From: Streptomyces tubercidicus
Lineage (GTDB): Bacteria; Actinomycetota; Actinomycetes; Streptomycetales; Streptomycetaceae
Reading direction: 5' to 3'
DNA length: 64,000 nt
Assembly: GCF_027497495.1 (NCBI RefSeq)
Contig: NZ_CP114205.1
Span: 2,542,001-2,606,000, forward strand
Of this stretch, positions 7,984 to 16,151 are shown piece after piece. The notes below the pieces were generated by a model. That model was given only the letters and a program-made list of their open reading frames with translations, was not told the DNA's origin and ran no database searches. The translations under genes were made by a program, and so were the position numbers. The stretch's first letter is position 1. Every line of letters begins with the position of its first letter.

Positions 7984-8666
7984 TGCCGTTCACGGCGCTC
8001 AACTCCCGCATCGTGGAGGCCAGGATCGGTCCGGGCCAGCGGATGTTCAGCCAGCGCGGCGCGATGCTCGCCTACCGCGGCGAGGTCTCCTTCACCCCGA
8101 ACATCCAGGGCGGCCAGGGCGGCATCGGCTCGATGATCGGCCGCCGGGTCGCGAACGAGGCCACCCCCCTGATGACCGTAGAGGTCCCCCAAGGCATTAA
8201 TGGCCAGGGAGGTGCCCCCATCGCAACGGTCATGTTCGGCCACGGCGGCCACCACGTCCATGTCGTCGACCTGACGGGCGAGACGCTCTACGTCGAGGCC
8301 GACCGGCTGCTGGCCTTCGACGGCTCGCTGCAACAGGGCACGATGTTCATGGGGTCGCAGGGCGGGGTGATGGGCATGGTCCGCGGCCAGGTCACCGGGC
8401 AGGGCTTGTTCACCACGACGCTCAAGGGCGTCGGCTCGGCCGCGGTGATGGCGCACGGCGGAGTGATCGAGCTGCCGATCACTCCCCAGCGCCCGGTCCA
8501 TGTCGACCCGCAGGCCTATGTCGCCCACCGCGGCGACGTCCGCAACAAACTGTCCACGGCGCTCGGCTGGCGCGACATGGTCGGCCGGGGTTCGGGCGAG
8601 GCCTTCCAGCTGGAGCTGTCGGGCCAGGGCACCGTCTACGTACAGGCGTCGGAGGAAAAGCTGTGA
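7983..8666 (+). CDS. AIM24-family protein, second of three
   Basis: The 227-residue product has the same fold pattern as its neighbours: RMFSQRGAMLAYRGEVSFTPN, a Gly/Gln-rich loop (NIQGGQGGIGSMIGRR), HHVHVVDLTGETLYVEADRLLAF, and the closing GRGSGEAFQLELSGQGTVYVQ. The ATG overlaps the previous stop by one base and its own stop overlaps the next GTG, so all three genes are translationally coupled and probably form one complex in fixed proportion. Function unknown. Confidence 0.85.
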   Translation: MPFTALNSRIVEARIGPGQRMFSQRGAMLAYRGEVSFTPNIQGGQGGIGSMIGRRVANEATPLMTVEVPQGINGQGGAPIATVMFGHGGHHVHVVDLTGETLYVEADRLLAFDGSLQQGTMFMGSQGGVMGMVRGQVTGQGLFTTTLKGVGSAAVMAHGGVIELPITPQRPVHVDPQAYVAHRGDVRNKLSTALGWRDMVGRGSGEAFQLELSGQGTVYVQASEEKL

Positions 8667-9436
8667 CCGGTCCCGTCATCCACGACGTCTCCTCGCTCCC
8701 CGCCGACGACAACGTCAACGCCTACGCCTTCAGCGTCGAGCTGGACGGCCAGTGGTTCCTGCAGAAGGGGAAGATGATCGCCTACTACGGGCAGATCGAC
8801 TTCCACGGCATCGGACACGGCCGCCTGGACCGCCTGATCGCCGGAAGTTTCCATTCGCCACTGCACGCCGCGGACTGGGTCGTCGCCGAGGGCCGCGGAA
8901 AGATGCTGCTCGCCGACCGTGCCTTCGATGTGAACTCCTTCGACCTGGACGACGGCAACCTGACGATTCGCTCGGGCAACTTGCTCGCATTTCAGCCATC
9001 TCTGTCGCTGAAGCAGTCGATCATCCCGGGCTTTCTCACCCTCATCGGCACCGGCAAGTTCGTGGCCGCGTCCAACGGCCCCGTGGTCTTCATGGAACCG
9101 CCGATCCGGGTGGACCCGCAGGCGCTCGTCGGCTGGGCGGACTGCCCCTCGCCGTGCCACCACTACGACCACCAGTACCTGCGAGGATTCCTGGGCGGGC
9201 TGCGGGCGCACACCGGCATCGGCGGGGCGTCCGGAGAGGAGCACCAATTCGAGTTCGTCGGCGCCGGCACGGTCCTGCTGCAGTCGACGGAGCAGCTGAT
9301 GCCGGAGCTGGCGACCGGCGAGGTCCCCACCGAAGCGGGCGTTCCGGGCGGCGGCGGACACGTCCCGCAAAGTGGCTCACAACTGCCCCAGCTCCCCGGC
9401 AACCTCGGGAGCCTCCAGCGCCGCTTCGGGCTGTGA
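8663..9436 (+). CDS. AIM24-family protein, third of three
   Basis: This 257-residue paralogue is the longest of the three. It has QWFLQKGKMIAYYGQIDFHG, the internal DRAFDVNSFDLDDGNLTIRS and the terminal GGASGEEHQFEFVGAGTVLL. A roughly 40-residue Gly/Pro-rich tail (VPTEAGVPGGGGHVPQSGSQ onward) follows the barrel and is absent from the other two. It begins with GTG overlapping the previous stop (GTGA). The Asp/Cys/His stretch WADCPSPCHHYDHQY is unique to this copy and could bind a metal, which is inference only. Confidence 0.85.
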   Translation: MTGPVIHDVSSLPADDNVNAYAFSVELDGQWFLQKGKMIAYYGQIDFHGIGHGRLDRLIAGSFHSPLHAADWVVAEGRGKMLLADRAFDVNSFDLDDGNLTIRSGNLLAFQPSLSLKQSIIPGFLTLIGTGKFVAASNGPVVFMEPPIRVDPQALVGWADCPSPCHHYDHQYLRGFLGGLRAHTGIGGASGEEHQFEFVGAGTVLLQSTEQLMPELATGEVPTEAGVPGGGGHVPQSGSQLPQLPGNLGSLQRRFGL

Positions 9437-9518
9437 GCGATACTCTGCGGACGGTGACCTCGAACGTCTGACCAACCACCGGCCCCCGCCGGACGAGGCG
9501 CCACCCCCGGCATGATTA

Positions 9519-9547
9519 ATTCACTATTCAACTTTTACGGGTAGAAT
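9519..9547 (+). promoter_or_regulatory. AT-rich promoter of the MarR gene at 9555 (leaderless)
   Basis: A perfect TAGAAT -10 hexamer (9542-9547) ends 7 bp before the ATG at 9555, and TTCACT-like -35 sequence (about 9519-9525) precedes it with a 16-18 bp spacer. The octamer AATTCACT occurs twice (9518-9525 and 9545-9552), 27 bp apart, bracketing the promoter like a repressor site. The island is unusually AT-rich for this DNA. Confidence 0.6.
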
Positions 9548-9554
9548 TCACTCC

Positions 9555-10031
9555 ATGACGACCGACAGCGACACCCCCTGGCTGACCGACCAGGAGCAGT
9601 GTGCCTGGCGCACCCACCTCGATGTCAGCAGGCTGCTGATGCACCAACTCGAACGCGATCTGCAGCCGTTCGGCCTGACGAACAACGACTACGAGATCCT
9701 GGTCAACCTCTCCGAGGCCGAGGACCGACGCCTCCGGATGAGCGACCTGGCAACCAGCACCCTGCAGTCCAAGAGCCGTCTCTCCCACCAGATCACCCGG
9801 ATGGAGAACGCCGGTCTGGTGCGCCGTGAGAGCTGCGAGTCGGACCGCCGCGGCCTCTACGCCGTCCTCACGGACGAGGGCTGGGACACCATGCGCCGGG
9901 TCGCCCCGCACCACGTCGCCTCGGTCCGCAAGCACTTCATCGACCTCTTCACCACCGAGAACCTCCAGGCGCTGCGCAGCTCGCTCACGCCGGTGGCCGA
10001 ACACCTCCGCAAGGAGCGCGGCGGCCTCTGA
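9555..10031 (+). CDS. MarR-family transcriptional regulator
   Basis: This 158-residue protein shows the MarR fold: a dimer helix after WLTDQEQCAWRTHLDVSRLL, LTNNDYEILVNLSEAEDRRL, the recognition helix SKSRLSHQITRMENAGLVRR, and the wing CESDRRGLYAVLTDEGW with the D-x-R-G motif. No neighbouring transporter or enzyme points to a ligand. No Shine-Dalgarno sequence precedes the ATG, and the -10 element is 7 nt away, so translation is probably leaderless. Direct repeats around the promoter suggest autoregulation. It converges on the sensor kinase gene. Confidence 0.88.
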   Translation: MTTDSDTPWLTDQEQCAWRTHLDVSRLLMHQLERDLQPFGLTNNDYEILVNLSEAEDRRLRMSDLATSTLQSKSRLSHQITRMENAGLVRRESCESDRRGLYAVLTDEGWDTMRRVAPHHVASVRKHFIDLFTTENLQALRSSLTPVAEHLRKERGGL

Positions 10032-10038
10032 CCGGCCG

Positions 10039-10063
10039 GCCTCGGCCCCGACCGGGCCGAGGC
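10039..10063. terminator. Bidirectional terminator
   Basis: GCCTCGGCCC and GGGCCGAGGC form a perfect 10-bp stem with a 5-nt loop in the 86-bp gap between the convergent MarR and sensor kinase genes. There is no U-tract, as is usual in streptomycetes. Confidence 0.75.
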
Positions 10064-10117
10064 CCGCCGTCCGGGCCCCCACCGTTTCGAGGCCCCACCG
10101 CCCCGGCCGCCGTGCTC

Positions 10118-11530
10118 TCAGCCCGCCACCGGCAGCCGCAGTTCGAACACCGACCCCGTGCGCACGCCCAGCGAACCGCCGTGCCGCACCGCGACATCCC
10201 GCGCGATGGCCAGCCCCAGCCCGGCCCCGCCGTCGTCCCGGGCCCGCGCGTCATCGAGCCGTACGAACCGCTCGAAGATCCGCTCCCGCTCACTCTCCGG
10301 CACCCCGGGCCCGTCGTCCTCGACCCGCAGCACCGCCCACTCCCCCTCGCGCACCACGGCCACCCGCACGGACGCGACGGCATGCCGCTGCGCATTGTCG
10401 AGCAGATTCCCCAGCACCCGCGCCAACTGGCTGCGGGACCCGGCCACTTCCCCGCCCGCCAGCTCCCCGACCCGCACCGGGATCCGGTCCGCGACCCGCT
10501 GCGAACTCTCCTCGCGCACCATCGCCGCCAGATCGACCCGGGCCTCGGACGGCCGCTCCCCCGCGTCCAGCCGGGCCAGCAGCAGCAGATCCGCCGCCAG
10601 CCGCTGCAACCGCACGGTGTCCTCCACCGCGCCCGGCACATCCAGCAACTCCGGGTGCGCCACCCCCACTTCCAGCTGCGTCCGCAGACTCGCGATCGGG
10701 CTGCGCAGCTCGTGCGAGGCGTCCGCGACGAACCGCCGCTGCCGCTCCACCGCCGACTCCAGCGCCGCCAGCGTCTCATTGGTCGTCCGCGCCAGCCGGC
10801 CGATCTCGTCCTTCGACGGCGGCACCGGCACCCGCCGGCTCAGATCCGTACTCGCCGTGATCGCGGCCATCTCCCCGCGGATCCCCTCCACCGGCCGCAG
10901 CGCCCGCCGGGTCACCAGCCAGGTCACCCCCGCCACCACCACGAGCAGCAGCGGCAGCCCGATCAGCATGGCGTCCCGCACCGAGGCCACGGCGTCCTGC
11001 TCCGGCGCCAGCTCCGCCCCCGCCCGCACCGTCGCCTCCGCGCCGCGGCCGTCCTTGGCCTGGATCACGGCGAACCGGTAGTCGGCCACCGTCCCGTCGA
11101 CCTCCGCGGTCCCGTCCCGGTACGTGACGTCCTCATCGACCTCGCCCGGCTTGAGCGCCCCCTCGTCCTCGTCGCCGTCCTCGTCCTCCGCCGACGGCAC
11201 GACGGTCCCCTTGCCCTGGGAGGCGGCCACCCGCTTGCCGTCGACGGCCCGCACGTCCTCGCCGACCGCCAGTACCCGCCCGTCCTCAGCGGTGACCACC
11301 ACCGGATGGTCGTCGCCGTCCGGGAGTTCGAGCTTGTCGTACGGCGTCCCCGTCGCGATCTGCACGGCCACCTCGTGCGCCGCGACCTGGGCCTGCAGCC
11401 GGGCCTGGTTCTGCAGATTGCCGCGCAGCACCAGCAGCACCGCCGTCCCCGCCGCGATCAGTGCCAGGGCCACCACCACGGTCGCCCCCGCCGCCGCCCT
11501 GGCCCGTACGGAGCCCAGCACGCTACTCAC
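10118..11530 (-). CDS. OmpR-class sensor histidine kinase
   Basis: This 470-residue membrane kinase has TM1 at about residues 13-35, an extracytoplasmic sensor of about 150 residues with a strongly acidic run (AEDEDGDEDEGALKPGEVDED, about 114-134), and TM2 at about 187-207. HAMP follows, then HisKA with the phospho-accepting His273 (FVADASHELRSPIA) and HATPase with NLLDNAQRHA, VEDDGPGVPE and GAGLGLAIARD. The GTG at 11530 overlaps the end of the response regulator gene by 8 nt, giving translational coupling. The acidic sensor could bind a cation or a cationic peptide (inference); the partner PepSY protein next door is also acidic. Confidence 0.9.
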   Translation of the reverse strand: MSSVLGSVRARAAAGATVVVALALIAAGTAVLLVLRGNLQNQARLQAQVAAHEVAVQIATGTPYDKLELPDGDDHPVVVTAEDGRVLAVGEDVRAVDGKRVAASQGKGTVVPSAEDEDGDEDEGALKPGEVDEDVTYRDGTAEVDGTVADYRFAVIQAKDGRGAEATVRAGAELAPEQDAVASVRDAMLIGLPLLLVVVAGVTWLVTRRALRPVEGIRGEMAAITASTDLSRRVPVPPSKDEIGRLARTTNETLAALESAVERQRRFVADASHELRSPIASLRTQLEVGVAHPELLDVPGAVEDTVRLQRLAADLLLLARLDAGERPSEARVDLAAMVREESSQRVADRIPVRVGELAGGEVAGSRSQLARVLGNLLDNAQRHAVASVRVAVVREGEWAVLRVEDDGPGVPESERERIFERFVRLDDARARDDGGAGLGLAIARDVAVRHGGSLGVRTGSVFELRLPVAG

Positions 11531-12239
11531 CCGCCACCAGCCGGTATCCGGCACCGCGCACCGTCACGATGTGCCCGGCACCGAGCTTGCGCCGCAGCGC
11601 GCTCACGTACACCTCGATGATGTTGACATCGCCCTCGTAGGCGAAGTCCCAGACGTGCTCCAGGATCTCCGCCTTGGAGACCACCTCGCCCGCCCGCAGC
11701 GCCAGCTGCTCCAGCACGGCGAACTCCTTCGTCGTCAGCGCCACCTCGGCGCCGTCCCGCTCGACCCGCCGTGCCCCCTGGTCGATGGCCAGCGCCCCCA
11801 CCCGCAGCACCGGCGGCGCGGTCCGGCCACGCCGCCGCAGCAGCGCCTTCACCCGTGCCACCAGCACCACATACGAGAACGGCTTGGTCAGATAGTCGTC
11901 GGCGCCGGTGTCCAGCCCCTCGGCCTCGTCGTACTCGCCGTCCTTGGCGGTCAGCATCAGGATCGGCACCTCGTCGCCGGCCGCCCGCAGCGCACCGCAC
12001 ACGCGGTAGCCGTTCATCCCCGGCAGCATGATGTCGAGCACGATCAGGTCGTAGCTCTGCTCACCCGCCTGGTGGAGCCCCGCCAGACCGTCGTGCACCA
12101 CATCGACCGCATAGCCCTCGGCCATCAGCCCCTTGGCCAGTGACAGGGCCAGCCGCTTCTCGTCCTCCACGAGCAGGAGCCGGTGGGGACGGTGTGCGGC
12201 GGGGCCGGGCGGACGGAATTGCGTGACGTGCGGGTGCAT
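11523..12239 (-). CDS. OmpR-family response regulator
   Basis: This 238-residue regulator has a receiver domain (RLLLVEDEKRLALSLAKGL, phospho-acceptor Asp69 in LIVLDIMLPG, TLTKPF-type switch LTKPFSY) and a winged-helix effector domain ending RRKLGAGHIVTVRGAGYRLV. About 20 Pro/His-rich residues precede the receiver, so a start further in is possible. It partners the overlapping kinase gene. The phased CTTCAG repeats between it and the divergent PepSY gene are the likely binding site. Confidence 0.92.
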   Translation of the reverse strand: MHPHVTQFRPPGPAAHRPHRLLLVEDEKRLALSLAKGLMAEGYAVDVVHDGLAGLHQAGEQSYDLIVLDIMLPGMNGYRVCGALRAAGDEVPILMLTAKDGEYDEAEGLDTGADDYLTKPFSYVVLVARVKALLRRRGRTAPPVLRVGALAIDQGARRVERDGAEVALTTKEFAVLEQLALRAGEVVSKAEILEHVWDFAYEGDVNIIEVYVSALRRKLGAGHIVTVRGAGYRLVAGE

Positions 12240-12258
12240 GCGCTCACCATGCCATTCC

Positions 12259-12300
12259 CTTCCTGAAGCCCCCTTCAGGCACCTTCAGGTCCGCTTCAGC
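12259..12300. promoter_or_regulatory. Phased CTTCAG repeats: likely response-regulator site
   Basis: CTTCAG occurs at 12273-12278, 12283-12288 and 12294-12299, spaced 10 and 11 bp, so all three face the same side of the helix. An inverted copy (CTGAAG, 12263-12268) sits just before them. Helically phased direct repeats are characteristic of OmpR-family binding sites, and the cluster lies in the divergent gap between the regulator and the PepSY gene. Confidence 0.65.
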
Positions 12301-12349
12301 TTCGTTCGGCGAGTGTGTGGACACAGCCGATCGCAAGGGGAGAACACAC

Positions 12350-13051
12350 ATGAAGCGCCAACTGATCATCGCCACCGCCGCCGCGGCCGCCCTCGTCGCC
12401 GGCGGTACGGTCACCGCCGTCGCGGTCAGCAACGACGCCTCCGGCGGCGCCCGCTCCGGCGCCCCGGTCTCGGCGCAGTCGGCCGGCCACGACGCGGGAG
12501 CCCCCGGCACCGCCCAGGTGAAGGACGGCGCCTCCAGCATCCGTATGCAGGACGACGACGCCCACCAGGACCTCCGCGAGGCCCGCGTCGCCAAGGTCTC
12601 CGCGCCGGACGCCGCGGCCGCCGCCCTGAAGGCCGTCCCCGGCACCGTGTCCGGCCTCGACCTGGACGCGGACCGCTCCGGCCTGGTCTGGGAGGCGGAT
12701 GTGCTGGGCAAGGACGGCAAGTGGCACGAGATCACCCTCGACGCCGGCAACGCACGGGTGCTGAACCAGCACATCGACCAGGACGATGACGACGACGCCG
12801 ACGAGCGCGCCGCCCTTCAGAACGCCCGCACCGACGCCGCCACCGCGGCCCGTAGCGCCGCCTCGCACGGCACCGTGACCTCCGTCGAACTGGACGACAA
12901 CGACGGCGGCAAGTCCGTCTGGGAGGTCGAGACGATCACCCAGGACGGCAAGGAGCACACGTTCCTGGTCGACCCGCAGTCCGCCAAGCCGAGCGCCGTG
13001 GCGGCCCAGGACACCGACGACGCCGACGACAACGACGGCGCGGACGACTGA
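12350..13051 (+). CDS. Secreted PepSY-domain protein
   Basis: The 233-residue product begins with a signal peptide (MKRQLIIATAAAAALVAGG, cleavage probably near residues 25-35) followed by two PepSY-type repeats. The first contains AAAALKAVPGTVSGLDLDAD and VWEADVLGKDGKWHEITLDA; the second contains GTVTSVELDDNDGGKSVWEV and TQDGKEHTFLVDP. A very acidic linker and C-terminus (DQDDDDDADE, DTDDADDNDGADD) suggest cation binding. AAGGGGAGA gives a good ribosome site for the ATG. It is divergent from the two-component operon and probably controlled by it; PepSY proteins often modulate extracellular proteases or sense the envelope. Confidence 0.87.
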   Translation: MKRQLIIATAAAAALVAGGTVTAVAVSNDASGGARSGAPVSAQSAGHDAGAPGTAQVKDGASSIRMQDDDAHQDLREARVAKVSAPDAAAAALKAVPGTVSGLDLDADRSGLVWEADVLGKDGKWHEITLDAGNARVLNQHIDQDDDDDADERAALQNARTDAATAARSAASHGTVTSVELDDNDGGKSVWEVETITQDGKEHTFLVDPQSAKPSAVAAQDTDDADDNDGADD

Positions 13052-13069
13052 CCTCCGCCGCCCTCATCA

Positions 13070-13100
13070 GGCCCCGCCCCACCGCACCGTGGGCGGGGCC
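13070..13100. terminator. Terminator between PepSY gene and meaB
   Basis: GGCCCCGCCC (13070-13079) pairs with GGGCGGGGCC (13091-13100) across an 11-nt loop, followed by TTCGG. It serves the convergent PepSY and meaB genes. Confidence 0.8.
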
Positions 13101-13108
13101 TTCGGCTG

Positions 13109-14068
13109 TCAGCCCCCGTTCGTCAGCCCGTCGACCAGCTCATCCGCCGCCCGATACGGATCCGTCTCACCGGCAACGATCCGCTCGGCCAACGCATCCA
13201 GCCGCTGATCCCCCCGCAGATCACCGATCCGCTCCCGCAGCGCCGTCACCGCGATGGTCTCGACCTCGTGCGCCGCCCGGGACCGCCGCCGCTGCGCGAG
13301 GACGCCCCGCTCCTCCATCCAGGCCCGGTGCTTCTCCAGCGCCTCGACGACCTCGTCGACGCCCTCGGCCCGCGCCGCGACGGTCTTGACGATCGGCGGC
13401 CGCCAGTCGCCCGCGGCACGGGATTCGCCCAGCCCCAGCATGTGGTTGAGCTCCCGGGCGGTCGCGTCGGCCCCGTCCCGGTCGGCCTTGTTGACGACGT
13501 AGACATCGCCGATCTCCAGGATTCCGGCCTTGGCCGCCTGGATGCCGTCGCCCATGCCGGGCGCGAGCAGCACCACGCTCGTATCGGCCTGCGAGGCGAT
13601 CTCCACCTCGGACTGGCCGACGCCGACCGTCTCGACGAGGACCACATCGCAGCCCGCCGCGTCCAGCACACGGATCGCCTGGGGCGCGGCCCACGCCAGG
13701 CCGCCCAGATGGCCGCGGGTGGCCATGGAGCGGATGTAGACGCCGGGATCGGAGGCGTGTTCGCTCATCCGGACCCGGTCGCCGAGGAGCGCGCCGCCGG
13801 AGAACGGGGAGGACGGGTCGACGGCGAGCACACCGACCCGTTTGCCCGTCTTGCGATAGGCCGTCACCAGCGCGGAGGTGGTGGTGGACTTGCCCACGCC
13901 GGGCGAGCCGGTCAGCCCGACCACATAGGCGTTGCCGGTGAGCGGCGCCAGCGCCGCCATCACCTCCCGCAGCTCCGGTGACGCCCCCTCCACGAGGGAG
14001 ATCAGCCGGGCCACGGCCCTCGGCCGGCCCTGCCGGGCCTGTTCCACCAGCTGGGGGACGTCCACCAT
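13109..14068 (-). CDS. meaB: MeaB/ArgK G-protein chaperone of B12-dependent mutases
   Basis: This 319-residue P-loop GTPase has the G3E-family MeaB pattern: VVGLTGSPGVGKSTTTSALV (G1), DPSSPFSGGALLGDRVRM (switch region), ETVGVGQSEVEIASQAD (G3) and NKADRDGA (G4). MeaB-type proteins gate adenosylcobalamin loading and protect methylmalonyl- or isobutyryl-CoA mutases from inactivation. The ATG at 14068 gives the family's usual length; the in-frame extension upstream is Arg-rich and unconserved. It lies beside the thiolase and epimerase genes and 13 kb from icmA, its likely client. Confidence 0.9.
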   Translation of the reverse strand: MVDVPQLVEQARQGRPRAVARLISLVEGASPELREVMAALAPLTGNAYVVGLTGSPGVGKSTTTSALVTAYRKTGKRVGVLAVDPSSPFSGGALLGDRVRMSEHASDPGVYIRSMATRGHLGGLAWAAPQAIRVLDAAGCDVVLVETVGVGQSEVEIASQADTSVVLLAPGMGDGIQAAKAGILEIGDVYVVNKADRDGADATARELNHMLGLGESRAAGDWRPPIVKTVAARAEGVDEVVEALEKHRAWMEERGVLAQRRRSRAAHEVETIAVTALRERIGDLRGDQRLDALAERIVAGETDPYRAADELVDGLTNGG

Positions 14069-14153
14069 CGCCGCTCGGCTCCTTCGGCTCGCTCGTACAC
14101 CATCTCGTACGCGATTCGGCCCGCCCGTACGCACCGGGCGTACGGGCTCTCGC

Positions 14154-15365
14154 TTACTTACCCGGTACGCGGATGATCAGCGCGTCGCCCTGGCCGCCAC
14201 CGCCACACAGCGCGGCGGCACCCACGCCACCGCCCCGCCGGCGCAGTTCCAGCGCGAGATGCAGCACGATCCGGGCGCCGGACATCCCGATCGGGTGACC
14301 CAGCGCAATGGCGCCGCCGTTGACATTCACCTTTTCCGGCGACACCCCGAGGTCCTTCATGGACTGCACGGCGACCGCCGCGAACGCCTCGTTGATCTCG
14401 ATCAGGTCAAGATCGTCAACGGCCAGGCCGTCCTTCTTCAGGGCGTGGTTGATGGCGTTGGAGGGCTGGGACTGGAGCGAGTTGTCCGGGCCCGCGACAT
14501 TGCCGTGCGCGCCGATCTCGGCGATCCACTCCAGGCCCAGCTCCTGGGCCTTGGCCTTGCTCATGACGACGACCGCGGCGGCGCCGTCGGAGATCTGCGA
14601 GGAGGTGCCCGCGGTGATCGTGCCGTCCTTGGCGAAGGCCGGCCGGAGCTTGCCGAGCGACTCCGTGGTGGTCTCGCCGCGGATGCCCTCGTCCTTGCTG
14701 AAGAGCACCGGGTCGCCCTTGCGCTGCGGGATCTCCACGGGGGTGATCTCGGCCTCGAAGAGCCCGTTCTTCTGGGCGGCGGCGGCCCGCTGGTGGGAGC
14801 GCGCGGCGATCTCGTCCTGCTCCGGTCGGGCGATGCCCAAACGGGTGTTGTGCTTCTCGGTCGACTCGCCCATGGCGATGCCTTCGTAGGCGTCCGTGAG
14901 GCCGTCGTGCGCCATCGCGTCGAGCATCTCGACCGCGCCGTACTTGTAGCCCTCACGGGACTTCGGGAGCAGGTGCGGGGCGTTGGTCATGGACTCCTGG
15001 CCGCCCGCGACGATGACATCGAACTCGCCCGCGCGGATGAGCTGGTCGGCCAGCGCGATGGCGTCGAGGCCGGACAGGCAGACCTTGTTGACGGTCAGCG
15101 CGGGGACGTTCATCGGGATCCCGGCCTTGACGGCGGCCTGACGTGCCGGGATCTGCCCCGCCCCGGCCTGGAGCACCTGGCCCATGATCACGTACTGCAC
15201 CTGGTCGCCGCCGATGCCCGCCCGGTCCAGTGCCGCCTTGATGGCGACGGCGCCCAGGTCGGCGCCGGAGAAGGTCCGCAGCGATCCCAGGAGCCGGCCC
15301 ATGGGGGTGCGCGCCCCCGCCACGATCACTGAGGTGCTGCCGTTCGTGCCGTTCGTTGCAGACAT
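14154..15365 (-). CDS. Acetyl-CoA C-acetyltransferase (thiolase)
   Basis: This 403-residue thiolase carries all three signature regions: the acylated Cys96 in [15 protein letters not shown], the [14 protein letters not shown]is motif, and the C-terminal CGGGGQGDA Cys motif. It catalyses condensation of two acetyl-CoA to acetoacetyl-CoA or the reverse thiolysis. The start ATG at 15365 precedes a short Thr/Asn/Gly tail and then the conserved [13 protein letters not shown]. It lies 85 bp upstream of meaB on the same strand and is divergent from the epimerase gene. With the hydroxybutyryl-CoA dehydrogenase at 33.2 kb it could supply C4 units to the ethylmalonyl-CoA route (inference). Confidence 0.92.
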   Translation of the reverse strand: MSATNGTNGSTSVIVAGARTPMGRLLGSLRTFSGADLGAVAIKAALDRAGIGGDQVQYVIMGQVLQAGAGQIPARQAAVKAGIPMNVPALTVNKVCLSGLDAIALADQLIRAGEFDVIVAGGQESMTNAPHLLPKSREGYKYGAVEMLDAMAHDGLTDAYEGIAMGESTEKHNTRLGIARPEQDEIAARSHQRAAAAQKNGLFEAEITPVEIPQRKGDPVLFSKDEGIRGETTTESLGKLRPAFAKDGTITAGTSSQISDGAAAVVVMSKAKAQELGLEWIAEIGAHGNVAGPDNSLQSQPSNAINHALKKDGLAVDDLDLIEINEAFAAVAVQSMKDLGVSPEKVNVNGGAIALGHPIGMSGARIVLHLALELRRRGGGVGAAALCGGGGQGDALIIRVPGK

Positions 15366-15413
15366 GCGGTGCGGCCTTCCTTTGCAGGGAAGTTAACGAG
15401 GGTTCCGGTCAAT

Positions 15414-15427
15414 GTACTGAGCGGTAC
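15414..15427. promoter_or_regulatory. Imperfect dyad GTACTGAGCGGTAC upstream of the thiolase
   Basis: This 14-bp element has GTAC at both ends and near-symmetry inside, of the kind seen in operators of TetR-type acyl-CoA regulators. It lies 48 bp before the thiolase ATG in the divergent gap. The regulator is unknown. Confidence 0.35.
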
Positions 15428-15502
15428 GCGCCGGGTCACCGGGAAGCGGGTGTGATCGCGCGCACGTTGCGTAACCAGCCGTGCGGGCGGTGCACTGGAG
15501 GC

Positions 15503-15943
15503 ATGCTGACGCGAATCGACCACATCGGGATCGCCTGTTTCGACCTCGACAAGACTGTCGAGTTCTACCGTGCCACGTATGGCTTCGAGGTGTTCCACAC
15601 CGAGGTCAACGAGGAGCAGGGGGTCCGGGAAGCCATGCTCAAGATCAATGAGACGTCGGACGGCGGCGCCTCGTATTTGCAGCTCCTGGAGCCCACCCGC
15701 GAGGACTCCGCGGTGGGCAAGTGGCTTGCCAAGAACGGCGAGGGGGTGCACCACATCGCCTTCGGCACGGCGGATGTGGACGGCGACTCCGAGGCCATCC
15801 GGGGCAAGGGCGTCCGGGTGCTCTACGACGAGCCCAGGACCGGCTCGATGGGGTCCCGGATCACCTTCCTGCACCCCAAGGATTGTCACGGAGTGCTCAC
15901 CGAACTCGTCACCGCGGCACCGCCCGCCGCGACGGAGCACTGA
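15503..15943 (+). CDS. mce: Methylmalonyl-CoA epimerase
   Basis: This 146-residue vicinal-oxygen-chelate protein interconverts (2R)- and (2S)-methylmalonyl-CoA. The two glyoxalase-fold halves begin LTRIDHIGIACFDLDKTVEF and GEGVHHIAFGTADVDGDSEA, with the metal ligands His in DHIGIA, His in HHIAFG and Glu in GVLTELV. The ATG at 15503 matches the family N-terminus; GGAGG is immediately upstream, with unusually short spacing. Streptomycetes commonly keep it next to the thiolase, meaB and scy, as here. Confidence 0.93.
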   Translation: MLTRIDHIGIACFDLDKTVEFYRATYGFEVFHTEVNEEQGVREAMLKINETSDGGASYLQLLEPTREDSAVGKWLAKNGEGVHHIAFGTADVDGDSEAIRGKGVRVLYDEPRTGSMGSRITFLHPKDCHGVLTELVTAAPPAATEH

Positions 15944-15969
15944 CCTTCACCTTCCCCGGCCGGTAGAGT
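15940..15969 (+). promoter_or_regulatory. Probable scy promoter
   Basis: CTGACC (15940-15945) and TAGAGT (15964-15969) with an 18-bp spacer fit a vegetative promoter. The -35 overlaps the stop codon of the epimerase gene. Transcription would start near 15976 and leave a leader of about 175 nt before scy. Confidence 0.45.
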
Positions 15970-16151
15970 GCACCTTCGGCCGGGGTAAGGGAGTGGGGCT
16001 CGGTCCATACCCTGCCGATGATCTGACACCATTTCTTCGGAAGGGTCAGCTCCGATGGGCGTGAGTCCGGTACGACGTGACGTGTACGGGACGAGCGCCG
16101 CAGGACCGGAGAAGGCCGCCACCATGACCAGGGGACGGATGGGACCGCGCA

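Noticed and set aside
10112..11620. A 502-codon Arg/His/Pro-rich frame opposite the sensor kinase
   Set aside because: It is an antisense shadow of the kinase, whose H, N and G boxes are clear.
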